Assembly (NCBI GenBank): GCA_023443315.1
Contig: JAEZVA010000083.1
Location: forward strand, 1 to 64,000
From: Bacillota bacterium
GTDB lineage: Bacteria > Bacillota > Clostridia > Oscillospirales > Ruminococcaceae
Length of the DNA stretch: 64,000 nt
Direction: 5' to 3'
Positions 17,493 through 26,135 of this stretch are shown piece after piece (position 1 is the first letter of the stretch; each line of letters opens with the position of its first letter). The notes under the pieces were generated by a model that was not told where the DNA came from, searched no databases, and worked only from the letters and a program-made list of their open reading frames with translations. The position numbers and the translations under genes were made by a program.

Positions 17493-18836
17493 TTACAGCG
17501 CGCGTACCGCGTCGGCAATTTGCTTCACGCAGCGGGTAATCAGCTCCTGATCCTTGCCCTCTGCCATCACGCGAACCAGCGGCTCGGTGCCAGAGGGGCG
17601 TACTAGTATCCTGCCGTTGTCGCCCAGCCTATGCTCCCACTCCTGAATCAGCCTCGCAATGTCCTTATCCGAGCCCAGCATGCCCTTTGCCGTTTTGCCC
17701 ACCGTTACGTTCTCCATCACTTGGGGGTACACGGTCATCACCGACGCAAGCTCCCGCAGGCTTTTGCCCGTTTTCTTCATCATGGCAAGGAGCAATACCG
17801 CTGATAGCTGACCGTCGCCCGTAGTGGCGTACTGCCGAAAGATTAGGTGCCCCGACTGCTCGCCGCCTAAGGCATAGCCGTTTTGCAGCATGCACTCGAG
17901 CACAAAACGGTCGCCCACCTTGGTGGTTTCTATCTTGATGCCGTTTTGCTGCGCGCAGCGCACCAGCCCGAGGTTACTCATTACAGTGACGACCAGCGTG
18001 TCGTCCGCCAGGGTGCCCTGTTCCTTCATATAACACGCAAACGCCGCCATCATCATGTCTCCATCCACCACGGTTCCATCCCCGTCGCAGGTTAAGATGC
18101 GGTCGCTGTCGCCGTCAAACGCAATGCCTAGGTCATACCCCGCGCCCTTTACCCGCTGTGCCAGTGCCTCGATGTGCATCGAACCGCAGTCGCGGTTGAT
18201 GTTTACGCCGTCCGGCTCGTTGCAGATGATCTCTGCGTCTGCCCCAAGGGCGGGGAAAATACGGTGTGCGGTGGCGCTTGCGCTGCCGTTTGCGCAGTCT
18301 ATGAGCACCCGCAGCCCGTCAAGGCGCACGTCGGCGGCGGAGATGAGGTGGTTTACATAATCTTCTGCCGCCTGCTCGCATCGGTGGGTGGTACCCACAC
18401 GGTCACCCGCGGCAAGGGGGATCTCCTCTACATTGTCGAGCACCAGTGCCTCGATCTCCTGTTCGTACTCGTCTGGTATCTTATAACCGTTTATGTCAAA
18501 TATCTTAATGCCGTTGTACTCGGCGGGATTGTGGGATGCGCTAATCATAATGCCCGCATCCGCTTGATACCTACCCACGAGGTACGCCACCGCAGGGGTT
18601 GGCACCACGCCCAAAAGGTGCACATCCGCGCCAAACGAGCACAGTCCAGCGCAGAGTGCGGCTTCCAGCATCTCGCCCGAAAGGCGGGTGTCTCTGCCTA
18701 TTAAAATCTTCGGGCGGTGATGGGTGTGCTTCGTTAGCACATAGGCCGCCGCACGACCCAGCTTTACGCACAGCTCACAGCTAAGCTCGGTGTTGGCAAG
18801 CCCTCTGACGCCGTCGGTACCAAACAATCTCGTCAT
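17493..18836 (-). CDS. glmM: Phosphoglucosamine mutase GlmM
   Basis: 447 residues. Interconverts glucosamine-6-phosphate and glucosamine-1-phosphate, the substrate for GlmU (also in this window). Catalytic phosphoserine at residue 101 in ISASHNP; metal loop DGDSDR; C-terminal phosphate-binding RPSGTEPLVRVM. Start at 18836 gives the canonical MTRLFGTDGVRG N-terminus with AAAGGAG 10 bp upstream; an ATG three codons earlier is too close to that site. Starts 26 bp after the radical SAM gene. Confidence 0.95.
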   Translation of the reverse strand: MTRLFGTDGVRGLANTELSCELCVKLGRAAAYVLTKHTHHRPKILIGRDTRLSGEMLEAALCAGLCSFGADVHLLGVVPTPAVAYLVGRYQADAGIMISASHNPAEYNGIKIFDINGYKIPDEYEQEIEALVLDNVEEIPLAAGDRVGTTHRCEQAAEDYVNHLISAADVRLDGLRVLIDCANGSASATAHRIFPALGADAEIICNEPDGVNINRDCGSMHIEALAQRVKGAGYDLGIAFDGDSDRILTCDGDGTVVDGDMMMAAFACYMKEQGTLADDTLVVTVMSNLGLVRCAQQNGIKIETTKVGDRFVLECMLQNGYALGGEQSGHLIFRQYATTGDGQLSAVLLLAMMKKTGKSLRELASVMTVYPQVMENVTVGKTAKGMLGSDKDIARLIQEWEHRLGDNGRILVRPSGTEPLVRVMAEGKDQELITRCVKQIADAVRAL

Positions 18837-18862
18837 CCGATCCATACTCCTTTTATCGTGTG

Positions 18863-19972
18863 TCATTCTGTAATCGGTTGTTTCCCCTCGGCGCACAGTG
18901 CCTTGACCTTACGCTCGTGTAAAAACAATGCGCAGCCGCCAATGTGCTCGCCGCCCACCAGCCCGTTCTCCTTCAGCCCTGCAAATAGCGGGGACTTTAG
19001 CGCGTCCAAAAGGCTTGCCGATGCTACGCTGCTGTCCGAGTAAGGCGAAAAGGGGCAGGGTTCCGCCGCGCCGTAGGGGTTGATGTGAAAAAAGCCCCTG
19101 CCCGCGGCAAGGCAACCTCCGGTGCGTTTTTCATCCCCGGGAAAGGACAGGTACAGCATGCCGCCACCGTCCTTGCGCAGGGTGCATAAGCGGCTTTCCA
19201 GCTGCTCGCGCTCGGTGTCGGTGGGCGCTAAATGCTCCGATTTTCCGTCCGCCGGCACATACTCTACATAAAACACAATGCGGCAGCCGTTTTGCTTTAG
19301 CTGATGCAAAAACGTGTCGCTTGTCACTGCCCCGATATTCTCGGTGGTAACGGTAACAGAGGCGCCAAACAGCATCCCCTTTTGCGAAAACGCCCCCATT
19401 GTCTGTGTGAGCTTATCGTATACGCCGTTACCGCGCCGCTCGTCGGTGCAAGCCGCGTCCCCTTCGACGCTCAGTACAGGAACGAGATTGCGGTTTTTAT
19501 GAAACAGCCTAAGTAGCTCGTCGTCGAGCACCGTGCCGTTGGTAAACACGGGGAACAGAATATCCTTGTGTCGCGCCGCCTTTTGTATCACCTCACGGCG
19601 CAGTAGTGGCTCGCCGCCCGCAAGCAGGATAAACGACACCCCTATAGTTTGCGCCTCACAAAACAGTTCATCCCACCGGTTCTCGGAAAGAAGTGGTTTT
19701 GCGGTGCTGTCCGAGCAGATGTTGTTTGCCCTTGCATAGCAGCCCTTGCACTGCAGGTTGCAGCTGGATGTGACGCTCCCTATCAAAAACGGCGGCACAG
19801 CAACGCCTTGCTTTGCAAGGCGCGCGCGTTTGCGCAGGGCGCGTTTTGCCGCTAGTGTGTACCGTAGCAGATACGCTGCCTCGCGCGGGTTGTGCCAAGA
19901 GGCAACGAGCGCGTCTTTTACGAGCCCTTCGATGCCCCTGCCCAGATATGCCGTGAGTTCGCCGTCAACCAT
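18863..19972 (-). CDS. Radical SAM protein with extra C-terminal cysteines
   Basis: 369 residues. The 4Fe-4S/SAM motif CNLQCKGCYA places Cys at 71, 75 and 78; LLAGGEPLL follows. C-terminal Cys (GGCLAAGRGFF, AEPCPFSPYSD, GGCALF) resemble a SPASM-type auxiliary-cluster region. Such proteins modify peptides or enzymes, or build cofactors; no precursor peptide is visible next to it. An N-terminal ~65-residue helical segment precedes the barrel. First gene before glmM, good RBS (GGAGG, 5 bp). Substrate unknown. Confidence 0.82.
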   Translation of the reverse strand: MVDGELTAYLGRGIEGLVKDALVASWHNPREAAYLLRYTLAAKRALRKRARLAKQGVAVPPFLIGSVTSSCNLQCKGCYARANNICSDSTAKPLLSENRWDELFCEAQTIGVSFILLAGGEPLLRREVIQKAARHKDILFPVFTNGTVLDDELLRLFHKNRNLVPVLSVEGDAACTDERRGNGVYDKLTQTMGAFSQKGMLFGASVTVTTENIGAVTSDTFLHQLKQNGCRIVFYVEYVPADGKSEHLAPTDTEREQLESRLCTLRKDGGGMLYLSFPGDEKRTGGCLAAGRGFFHINPYGAAEPCPFSPYSDSSVASASLLDALKSPLFAGLKENGLVGGEHIGGCALFLHERKVKALCAEGKQPITE

Positions 19973-20008
19973 AAGTTCCTCCGCTCATTTGTAAAAAACA
20001 ACGCTGCT

Positions 20009-21046
20009 CTAATCAAGAAACTGCTGACCGTCCCGCTCGATACCAAGGTGACGGTAGGCTAGGTTTGTCACACAGCGTCCTCTGGGCGTGCGGCTTAAAA
20101 AGCCAATCTGCATCAAATATGGCTCATACACATCCTCAAGGGTAATCGACTCCTCACCGATTGCGGCGGCAAGCGTCTCTAGCCCCACGGGGCCGCCCGC
20201 ATAGTTCTTGATGATGGTACGCAGCATGGTGCGGTCTATCGCATCCAGTCCCAAAGCGTCCACCTCAAGGCGGCTTAGTGCCTCGTCGGCAATCGCGCGG
20301 GTGATAACCCCCTGACCGAGTACCTGTGCAAAGTCGCGCACCCGCTTAAGCAGGCGGTTTGCAATACGTGGCGTGCCACGCGAACGCCTTGCAAGCTCGG
20401 TGGCGCCGTCCGGGTCGCACGGGATGTCGAGGATGCGCGCGCTGCGGGTGATAATGCTCGTAAGCTCCTCTATCGTATACAGCTCCAGCCGCATGATAAC
20501 GCCAAAGCGGTCGCGCAGGGGCGCTGTGAGCTGCCCCGCACGTGTGGTCGCGCCGATTAAGGTGAAGTGCGGCAGGTCGATGCGAATCGAGCGTGCGCTC
20601 GGTCCCTTGCCGATGATGATATCCAGCGCATAGTCCTCCATCGCAGGGTAGAGCACCTCCTCCACGCTGCGCGAAAGGCGGTGTATCTCGTCTATGAACA
20701 GGATGTCACCCTGCCCGAGGTTTGTGAGGAGCGCCGCAAGGTCGCCCGGCTTTTCGATGGCAGGACCCGACGTAATGCGGATGCCCGCATTCATCTCGTT
20801 GGCGATGATGCCGGATAGCGTGGTTTTGCCAAGCCCCGGCGGACCATACAGCAAAACGTGGTCGAGTGCCTCGCCCCTGCCCTTTGCCGCCTCGATGAAG
20901 ATAGACAGGTTCTCCTTGACCTTTGCCTGCCCGATGTACTCGACAAGGGTCTTGGGTCGCAACGAAAGCTCCAGATCGGTATCCTCCGGCACGCTGTCGG
21001 GCGCGACTATGCGGTTTTCAAAGTCCATCTCCAGTCCGCTGTTCAT
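20009..21046 (-). CDS. ruvB: Holliday junction branch-migration ATPase RuvB
   Basis: 345 residues, standard length. Walker [11 protein letters not shown], Walker [11 protein letters not shown], sensor GATTRAG, and a C-terminal winged helix ending in TPRGR. Works with RuvA and RuvC. Last of ruvC-ruvA-ruvB. Confidence 0.96.
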   Translation of the reverse strand: MNSGLEMDFENRIVAPDSVPEDTDLELSLRPKTLVEYIGQAKVKENLSIFIEAAKGRGEALDHVLLYGPPGLGKTTLSGIIANEMNAGIRITSGPAIEKPGDLAALLTNLGQGDILFIDEIHRLSRSVEEVLYPAMEDYALDIIIGKGPSARSIRIDLPHFTLIGATTRAGQLTAPLRDRFGVIMRLELYTIEELTSIITRSARILDIPCDPDGATELARRSRGTPRIANRLLKRVRDFAQVLGQGVITRAIADEALSRLEVDALGLDAIDRTMLRTIIKNYAGGPVGLETLAAAIGEESITLEDVYEPYLMQIGFLSRTPRGRCVTNLAYRHLGIERDGQQFLD

Positions 21047-21128
21047 GGTGACCCCGCCTTCTTAGTATATTATCCGTCCGCCCGCAACATACCGCGCCTA
21101 CGGTGGTATGCGAGATGTTGTTTTGCGC

Positions 21129-21734
21129 TTACAGAGACGAAAGCAGCTTGAGCGCCTGTCGTATCAGTTCGGACGACGAAAGCTCCTGCGGCAGGCTTTT
21201 TACCGCGCGCGCCGCGTCTGACTGCCCGTAGCCCAGCACTACCAGTGCGCTGACTGCCTCGCCAGCGCTGCCGCCCACGGCAATCGGTGCGCCTGAGGCA
21301 AAATCCTCGCCGACAAGCCCTGAGGTATCGGCGTTTTTCAGCTTGTCCTTTAGCTCCAGTATAATGCGCTGGGCAAGCTTTGCGCCCACGCCCTGTGCGC
21401 GGGTGATGGTCTTTGCGTCGTTTGTGGCAACGCACAGCGCAAACCGCTCGGGTGTCAGGTCGCTCAGCACCGAAAGCGCCGCCTTGGGCCCAACCCCCGA
21501 TACCGAGAGCAGCATCTTAAAGCAATTCAGCTCCGCCATATCCGCAAAGCCGTACAGGTCCAAAACATCCTCCCGCACGTGAAGGTAGGTGTACAGCGTC
21601 ACCTCGCTGCCCGTCTCGCCCATTTTGGCGAGCGCAAGCGCGGTGGTAACGCACTTAAAGCCCACCCCGCCGCATTCGATTACGGCAAGGTAGGGTTCTT
21701 TATGAATCAGCTTTCCTCTTACACTGTACAGCAT
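21129..21734 (-). CDS. ruvA: Holliday junction DNA helicase subunit RuvA
   Basis: 201 residues. N-terminal OB-fold, helix-hairpin-helix motifs (SGVGPKAALSVLS and GVGAKLAQRIILELKDK), and a C-terminal RuvB-binding domain. Tetramer that holds the junction for RuvB. RBS AAAGG 8 bp upstream. Confidence 0.96.
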   Translation of the reverse strand: MLYSVRGKLIHKEPYLAVIECGGVGFKCVTTALALAKMGETGSEVTLYTYLHVREDVLDLYGFADMAELNCFKMLLSVSGVGPKAALSVLSDLTPERFALCVATNDAKTITRAQGVGAKLAQRIILELKDKLKNADTSGLVGEDFASGAPIAVGGSAGEAVSALVVLGYGQSDAARAVKSLPQELSSSELIRQALKLLSSL

Positions 21735-21766
21735 GGTTTACGCCTTTCTTTGGGTGTGTAGTGCGG

Positions 21767-22267
21767 CTATCTGCGCGCAGGCAGCCCCATAAGCCGCGAA
21801 CCCGAGGTGTGCGCGTGGCAGATTGCAATCGCCAGCGCGTCGGCTACATCGTCGGGCTTTGGTACGCACTCCAGCGCAAGCAGCACCCGCGTCATCTCCT
21901 GCACCTGCTTTTTCACCGCCTTGCCGTACCCCACAACCCCCAGCTTCACCTGCAAGGGCGTGTATTCGAACACCGGCACCCCGCAGTTTACAGCAGCAAG
22001 CAAAATAACCCCCCGCGCCTCGCCCACGGCAATCGCGGTTTTTTGGTTGGTGGTAAAAAACAGCTCCTCCACCGCCACTGCGTCGGGGCGGTAGGTTTGT
22101 ATCAGGGCGGTTACCCCGTCGTAGATCTGCTTAAGCCGAAGCGTAAACGGCGTGCCGGCGTCGGTGGTCACCACGCGATAATCGATTGTCTTAAACCGGT
22201 TTGCGGTGTAATCAATCACGCCGCAGCCCACAATGGCGTAGCCGGGGTCGATGCCCAAAATGACCAT
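21767..22267 (-). CDS. ruvC: Holliday junction resolvase RuvC
   Basis: 166 residues. RNase-H-fold endonuclease: Asp7 in GIDPGYAIVG, Glu in VEELFF, acidic pair in ADALAIAICH. Start at 22267 has GGAGGG 6 bp upstream; the frame runs open to 22438 but the canonical N-terminus begins here. First gene of ruvCAB. Confidence 0.96.
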   Translation of the reverse strand: MVILGIDPGYAIVGCGVIDYTANRFKTIDYRVVTTDAGTPFTLRLKQIYDGVTALIQTYRPDAVAVEELFFTTNQKTAIAVGEARGVILLAAVNCGVPVFEYTPLQVKLGVVGYGKAVKKQVQEMTRVLLALECVPKPDDVADALAIAICHAHTSGSRLMGLPARR

Positions 22268-22300
22268 CCGCGTCCCTCCGATGAATGATTCTAAATCACT

Positions 22301-22309
22301 ATTATACCA
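22301..22309 (-). promoter_or_regulatory. Extended -10 promoter for ruvCAB
   Basis: Minus-strand TGGTATAAT, an extended -10 with no good -35, about 34 bp upstream of the ruvC start. The likely transcript start is within ~25 bp of the start codon, so the leader is short. Confidence 0.55.
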
Positions 22310-22499
22310 CAAACACCTAAGATTTGTGTTGAATTGTCGCGCAATATTTTCACACGACAGCGCAATAATCCCCCATCGCGGACGTCCCACGCGCGGCGGT
22401 ATGAATACCCCGTGACGGCAAAGCACGTCGCAAAGCAATCATCGCCCATCGCCATTGTAACGACATGGATATCTATGGTTCGGGGCGCACTTTGTGGTT

Positions 22500-22529
22500 A
22501 TTATACCATAGCACTATGCGCAGGCGCAA
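22500..22529 (-). promoter_or_regulatory. Possible distal ruvC promoter
   Basis: Minus-strand TTGCGC, 18-bp spacer, TATAAT, again with TGG before the -10. It would give ~220 nt of leader before ruvC. The 22310-22660 stretch otherwise shows no convincing gene; its only ORF is the open frame upstream of ruvC. Confidence 0.4.
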
Positions 22530-22665
22530 TAAACCGCCCGCCGCCGCGCACCGCTATCGACGGCTTTCGCCCTTTTTGTTTACTTATTATTTACAAATTT
22601 ACGGGGCTGGTTTGTACCGAGTGCACAAAGATTGTCCTCGCTCTGCACACACCGCCAAAATGGAC

Positions 22666-22694
22666 TTGCTTTTGCGCACAAAATGTACTATAAT
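22666..22694 (+). promoter_or_regulatory. Promoter for tRNA-Val(CAC)
   Basis: TTGCTT, 17-bp spacer, perfect TATAAT; 53 bp upstream of the tRNA. Confidence 0.7.
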
Positions 22695-22747
22695 TCCCTT
22701 TGTCGCCAAAAATGGCACGCGCAAAACCGCAACTAAATAATGAATTA

Positions 22748-22823
22748 GGACGATTGGCTCAGCTGGTAGAGCATCCGCGTCACATGCGGAGGGTCGTGGG
22801 TTCGAGTCCCTCATCGTCCACCA
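22748..22823 (+). tRNA. tRNA-Val (CAC)
   Basis: 76 nt with encoded CCA; acceptor GGACGAT / ATCGTCC, anticodon stem TCCGC/GCGGA with loop GTCACAT, giving CAC. Single-gene unit. Confidence 0.95.
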
Positions 22824-22890
22824 GGGGTGCTGTCTTCGCAATAGTGGGGGCGGCATTTTTTTTGCTTAAAAACAGCAGAGACAGGGCAAA

Positions 22891-22916
22891 GCCACCCGCT
22901 CATTGAGTCGGGTGGC
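22891..22916 (-). terminator. Hairpin downstream of the small membrane protein gene
   Basis: Inverted repeat GCCACCCG / CGGGTGGC with a 10-base loop, followed on the minus strand by only TTT. Could end the minus-strand gene at 22960 or the + strand tRNA transcript. Confidence 0.5.
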
Positions 22917-22959
22917 TTAATCAGTTATGTTGTGTTGCGGTTCATTTCCTATATATTCT

Positions 22960-23379
22960 CTATTCTTCTTTAAAGCGCATAGCGGCAAACAATAAATACC
23001 CATAAACGCCCACCGCAACGGGCAGCACATTAAAAAGCTGCAATAGCGGAAACCGCAATATAAACAGCCCAGTAAACAAATGAATTACGTACAGGTCTGC
23101 TATTAAAATCAACATGATGCCGATGCAGACCAAAAGCAACAGCTTGTAGCTTTTCTCCCCTCTGTATCGAGGGGGGAAAAGGCACAGCCAGCCAACCAGC
23201 CACCCGTTTAGTATGATGGAGCCTAGAAACAGTACAAGCGTTCCCATACTGGTCGTGTATGTTAACGTTCTTTGATTATCAAGGATGTTTTTAACTATCG
23301 TCAGGTTAACAGAACTAAGGATGGGCAACAGCGCTACCAGCACATAATGTATTATCATGGCTAACCGTTTCGTTTCCAT
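22960..23379 (-). CDS. Small four-helix membrane protein, unknown
   Basis: 139 residues with four hydrophobic segments (about residues 8-30, 45-68, 78-100, 108-133) and a short basic loop RYRGEKSYK. I do not recognise a family. Good RBS (GGAGG, 10 bp). Stands alone between a hairpin and its own promoter. Confidence 0.7.
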   Translation of the reverse strand: METKRLAMIIHYVLVALLPILSSVNLTIVKNILDNQRTLTYTTSMGTLVLFLGSIILNGWLVGWLCLFPPRYRGEKSYKLLLLVCIGIMLILIADLYVIHLFTGLFILRFPLLQLFNVLPVAVGVYGYLLFAAMRFKEE

Positions 23380-23430
23380 TTATTTCGCGCCTCCCTTGTG
23401 TAAATTGTTCATAGCCTGCCGCTTTCGCCT

Positions 23431-23439
23431 ATTATATCA
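23431..23439 (-). promoter_or_regulatory. Extended -10 promoter for the small membrane protein
   Basis: Minus-strand TGATATAAT (TGn plus perfect TATAAT), about 50 bp upstream of the start at 23379; no clear -35. Confidence 0.5.
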
Positions 23440-23488
23440 TAAATTGTACTATTCTGCCATTTAGTTTTTTACGTAGGTTGCATACGCA

Positions 23489-24733
23489 TTACAGATATCG
23501 GTGGCTCACAAGGGTTACCCTGCCGTCCTGCTGCTTTTTCAGTATCACCTCACGGCGGCGGCTTGTTGTGCGCACATATTCGTCGATGTCCTCTTTTCCA
23601 ATCAGCGTATCGTCCTTTTTGTCGGGGTCACCATATCCGTCCATAGTCCACAGTACAAAAGCCATCTCCACTCGGTAGCTGTCACCCAAATCCTCATATC
23701 CAAGCAGGAAGGGAACGGGTGCGCTCCACATGCCCATATGAGGGGGAGTGTAAACGCCCTCGGCTTGCATATAAAGATACGGGTACTGTTTTAGGCTGGT
23801 ATGCCTTATGGTAACCTCATCGCCAAAAATCAGCCGCGCGCTCTCTTTAATATGTTCCTCCATCCAAAACCACGTTTCTTCCATAGCTGACTTTTCGGAT
23901 ACCGATTCCTGCAGGGCAAACAGCTCCTCGCGGTAATTACTTAGTTGCTTATCATAACTGTCGATGGAATAATGCTGGGTATGAAATATCGCGGTTTGAA
24001 TCAGGTACTGGTTGCCTAGTTCTGACGCAGACGTTACATCCTTGTCTATTACCTCCAGCAACCCCAGATACCGAAGAATCTGCCTGCCCGTGTCATCCAG
24101 TTCGATAAGCGATTGTTGCTCTCCCTTATAATACAGCCCTTCATAGGGGATAGACGCGCGAATGGCGGCGTAGTCCTGCGCCGAATCGGTTGCAAGCTTG
24201 AGCGGCGGCAGGGTATAAAGCTCGCCCAGCATCCCGACCTCGCCGTCCACCTGATATTGCAGCTGCTCAAAGGTTTTGTGGTTCTCCCGCAGCGTAACGC
24301 CCACCGAGGTTAACAGCGGATAGATCTCCCGTTTGGGGTAACGGTCAAACAGCTCCTGCGAAACATCGATGACCAACAAGCCCTGTTGCTGCGTAATTGT
24401 TCGAATAGGCAGTTTTGCATCCAATACGGTTTCGACCGCGTTTATCACATCCCATATGGTCACCTCACCATCTGGTGCTTTTACCTCTACCGATTCTAAC
24501 ACGTCCGAATTCGGAAACGCGTGGTAGACGGTAATTACTCCATCGCGCACAAGCTCCACCTTTAACGGCTCGCTGAGCACCTGGGATGATGGCTGTGGCT
24601 GTGATGTCACAGGCTCTTGCGTCACCTCGGCGGCGCAGCCCATCGTCATTACCGCGCAGAGCAGTACCCCCGTCGTGCGTAAAGACAGCTTTTTTAATCC
24701 TTGCGGCAAGATAAGACACCTACCTTTCTTCAT
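23489..24733 (-). CDS. GerMN-like lipoprotein
   Basis: 414 residues. Signal peptide ending in MTMGC (lipobox) then a Ser/Pro/Gln-rich linker. Residues ~90-170 (VTIWDVINAVETVL ... LLVIDVSQELFDRY ... YQVDGEVGMLGE) resemble the GerMN domain of spore-germination and sporulation lipoproteins. The C-terminal ~200 residues are unassigned but conserved-looking and mixed alpha/beta. The start is uncertain: the ATG at 24733 has a weak RBS, while a TTG nine codons later is preceded by AGGTAGGTG. A role at the spore or cell envelope is inference. Confidence 0.6.
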   Translation of the reverse strand: MKKGRCLILPQGLKKLSLRTTGVLLCAVMTMGCAAEVTQEPVTSQPQPSSQVLSEPLKVELVRDGVITVYHAFPNSDVLESVEVKAPDGEVTIWDVINAVETVLDAKLPIRTITQQQGLLVIDVSQELFDRYPKREIYPLLTSVGVTLRENHKTFEQLQYQVDGEVGMLGELYTLPPLKLATDSAQDYAAIRASIPYEGLYYKGEQQSLIELDDTGRQILRYLGLLEVIDKDVTSASELGNQYLIQTAIFHTQHYSIDSYDKQLSNYREELFALQESVSEKSAMEETWFWMEEHIKESARLIFGDEVTIRHTSLKQYPYLYMQAEGVYTPPHMGMWSAPVPFLLGYEDLGDSYRVEMAFVLWTMDGYGDPDKKDDTLIGKEDIDEYVRTTSRRREVILKKQQDGRVTLVSHRYL

Positions 24734-24751
24734 TTTGTATTCTATTCCTTT

Positions 24752-24780
24752 ATTATCCTATTTTGTCTATGTAAAGTCAA
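24752..24780 (-). promoter_or_regulatory. Sigma-A promoter for the GerMN-like lipoprotein
   Basis: Minus-strand TTGACT, 17-bp spacer, GATAAT, about 18 bp upstream of the ATG at 24733. The very short leader this implies favours the downstream TTG start. Confidence 0.6.
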
Positions 24781-24831
24781 CCTCGTCGTTTCAGCGTGTT
24801 ATCATTATACCTTTTAAAACCACCGTGATTG

Positions 24832-24840
24832 TGGTAGAAT
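24832..24840 (+). promoter_or_regulatory. Possible promoter for the aminotransferase-trpS pair
   Basis: Extended -10 TGGTAGAAT, about 90 bp upstream of the start at 24931; the -35 region is poor. Confidence 0.4.
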
Positions 24841-24930
24841 AAAGAAGTTGCCATTATCCCGAAATACCACTTTAATTGGACATCATTAAACTGAATTTAA
24901 TATAACAGACAGAAAGGATAGATTTGACCT

Positions 24931-26115
24931 ATGCAGTACCAGTTTTCGGACAAGATATCGTCCTTGCAGCCGTCGGCGATTCGTGAGATTTTAAAGTTCA
25001 CCGCCGACCCCGAGGTCATTCCGTTTGCGGCGGGCAACCCCGCACCCGACGCGTTCCCCGTGCAGCTGATTGCCGACATTACGGCGGACATCTTTGCCTC
25101 GCAGCCCATCGCCGCGTTGCAGTACAGCCTGACCGAGGGCTACCCGCCCCTGCGCGAGTTGCTCAAAACCATGCTAAAGCAGCGGTACGGTATCGGGCGC
25201 GACACCGACGAGCTAATCTGCGTCTCGGGTGCGCAGCAGGGCATCGAGCTTGCGTGCAAGGTGCTGTGCAACGAGGGCGACGCAATTATCTGCGAGCGCC
25301 CCACCTTCATCGGCACCATCAACTCGTTTAAATCCTACAACGCGCGGCTTATTGGCATCGACGCCGTGGGCGACGGGCTGGACCTTGATAAGCTGGAGCA
25401 GGTGCTAAAGCAAAACACGGTGCGCTTAATCTACGTCATCCCCAACTTCCAAAACCCGAGCGGTCGCACCATGAGCCTTGAGGCAAGAAAAGGCGTATAC
25501 GCCCTCGCAAAACAGTACGGCACCATGATTTTAGAGGACAACCCCTACGGCGACCTGCGCTTTGCAGGCGAGGACATCCCCTCCATCAAGAGCTTTGACG
25601 AGGACGGCATTGTCATCTACTGCGGCAGCTTCTCCAAGGTGCTGTCGCCGGGGCTGCGGGTGGGCTACGTGCTGGCGCCCTCCCCCGTGGTGCAGAAGAT
25701 TGTGGTGGCAAAGCAGGCGTCCGACGTACACACCTCCATCCTCTCGCAGATGATCTGCGCGCAGTTCTTAACCCGCGTAAGCTTTGACGAGCACATCGCC
25801 CGCCTGCGTGAGATCTACCGCAGAAAATGCACCCTGATGCTCGAAGGCATGGACAAGGGCTTCGGCGGCAAGGTGACGTACACCCGCCCCGAGGGCGGAC
25901 TGTTCCTATGGTGCACCCTTCCCGAGGGTTCTGATATGATGGGCTTTTGCCGCGAGGCGGTACAGCGCAAGGTCGCGGTTGTGCCGGGCAGCGCGTTTAT
26001 GCCCGAGGCGGGCGACCAAACGGTGTCGTTTCGCATGAACTTTTCCACCCCCACCGACGAGCAGATTGTAAAGGGCGTTGCCATCCTATCCGATCTGATC
26101 GCGGGGACGTTTTAA
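24931..26115 (+). CDS. PLP-dependent aminotransferase (fold type I, LysN/ARO8-like)
   Basis: 394 residues. Lysine that binds pyridoxal phosphate in SFSKVLSPGLRVGY; upstream PNFQNPSG and ILEDNPYGDLRF supply the cofactor-binding Asn, Asp and Tyr. Relatives act on 2-aminoadipate, aromatic or branched-chain amino acids; the substrate cannot be set from sequence. It is not a MocR fusion because no GntR domain precedes it. trpS follows 20 bp downstream. Confidence 0.87.
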   Translation: MQYQFSDKISSLQPSAIREILKFTADPEVIPFAAGNPAPDAFPVQLIADITADIFASQPIAALQYSLTEGYPPLRELLKTMLKQRYGIGRDTDELICVSGAQQGIELACKVLCNEGDAIICERPTFIGTINSFKSYNARLIGIDAVGDGLDLDKLEQVLKQNTVRLIYVIPNFQNPSGRTMSLEARKGVYALAKQYGTMILEDNPYGDLRFAGEDIPSIKSFDEDGIVIYCGSFSKVLSPGLRVGYVLAPSPVVQKIVVAKQASDVHTSILSQMICAQFLTRVSFDEHIARLREIYRRKCTLMLEGMDKGFGGKVTYTRPEGGLFLWCTLPEGSDMMGFCREAVQRKVAVVPGSAFMPEAGDQTVSFRMNFSTPTDEQIVKGVAILSDLIAGTF

Positions 26116-26135
26116 AGAAAGGCGCGGATGATACG

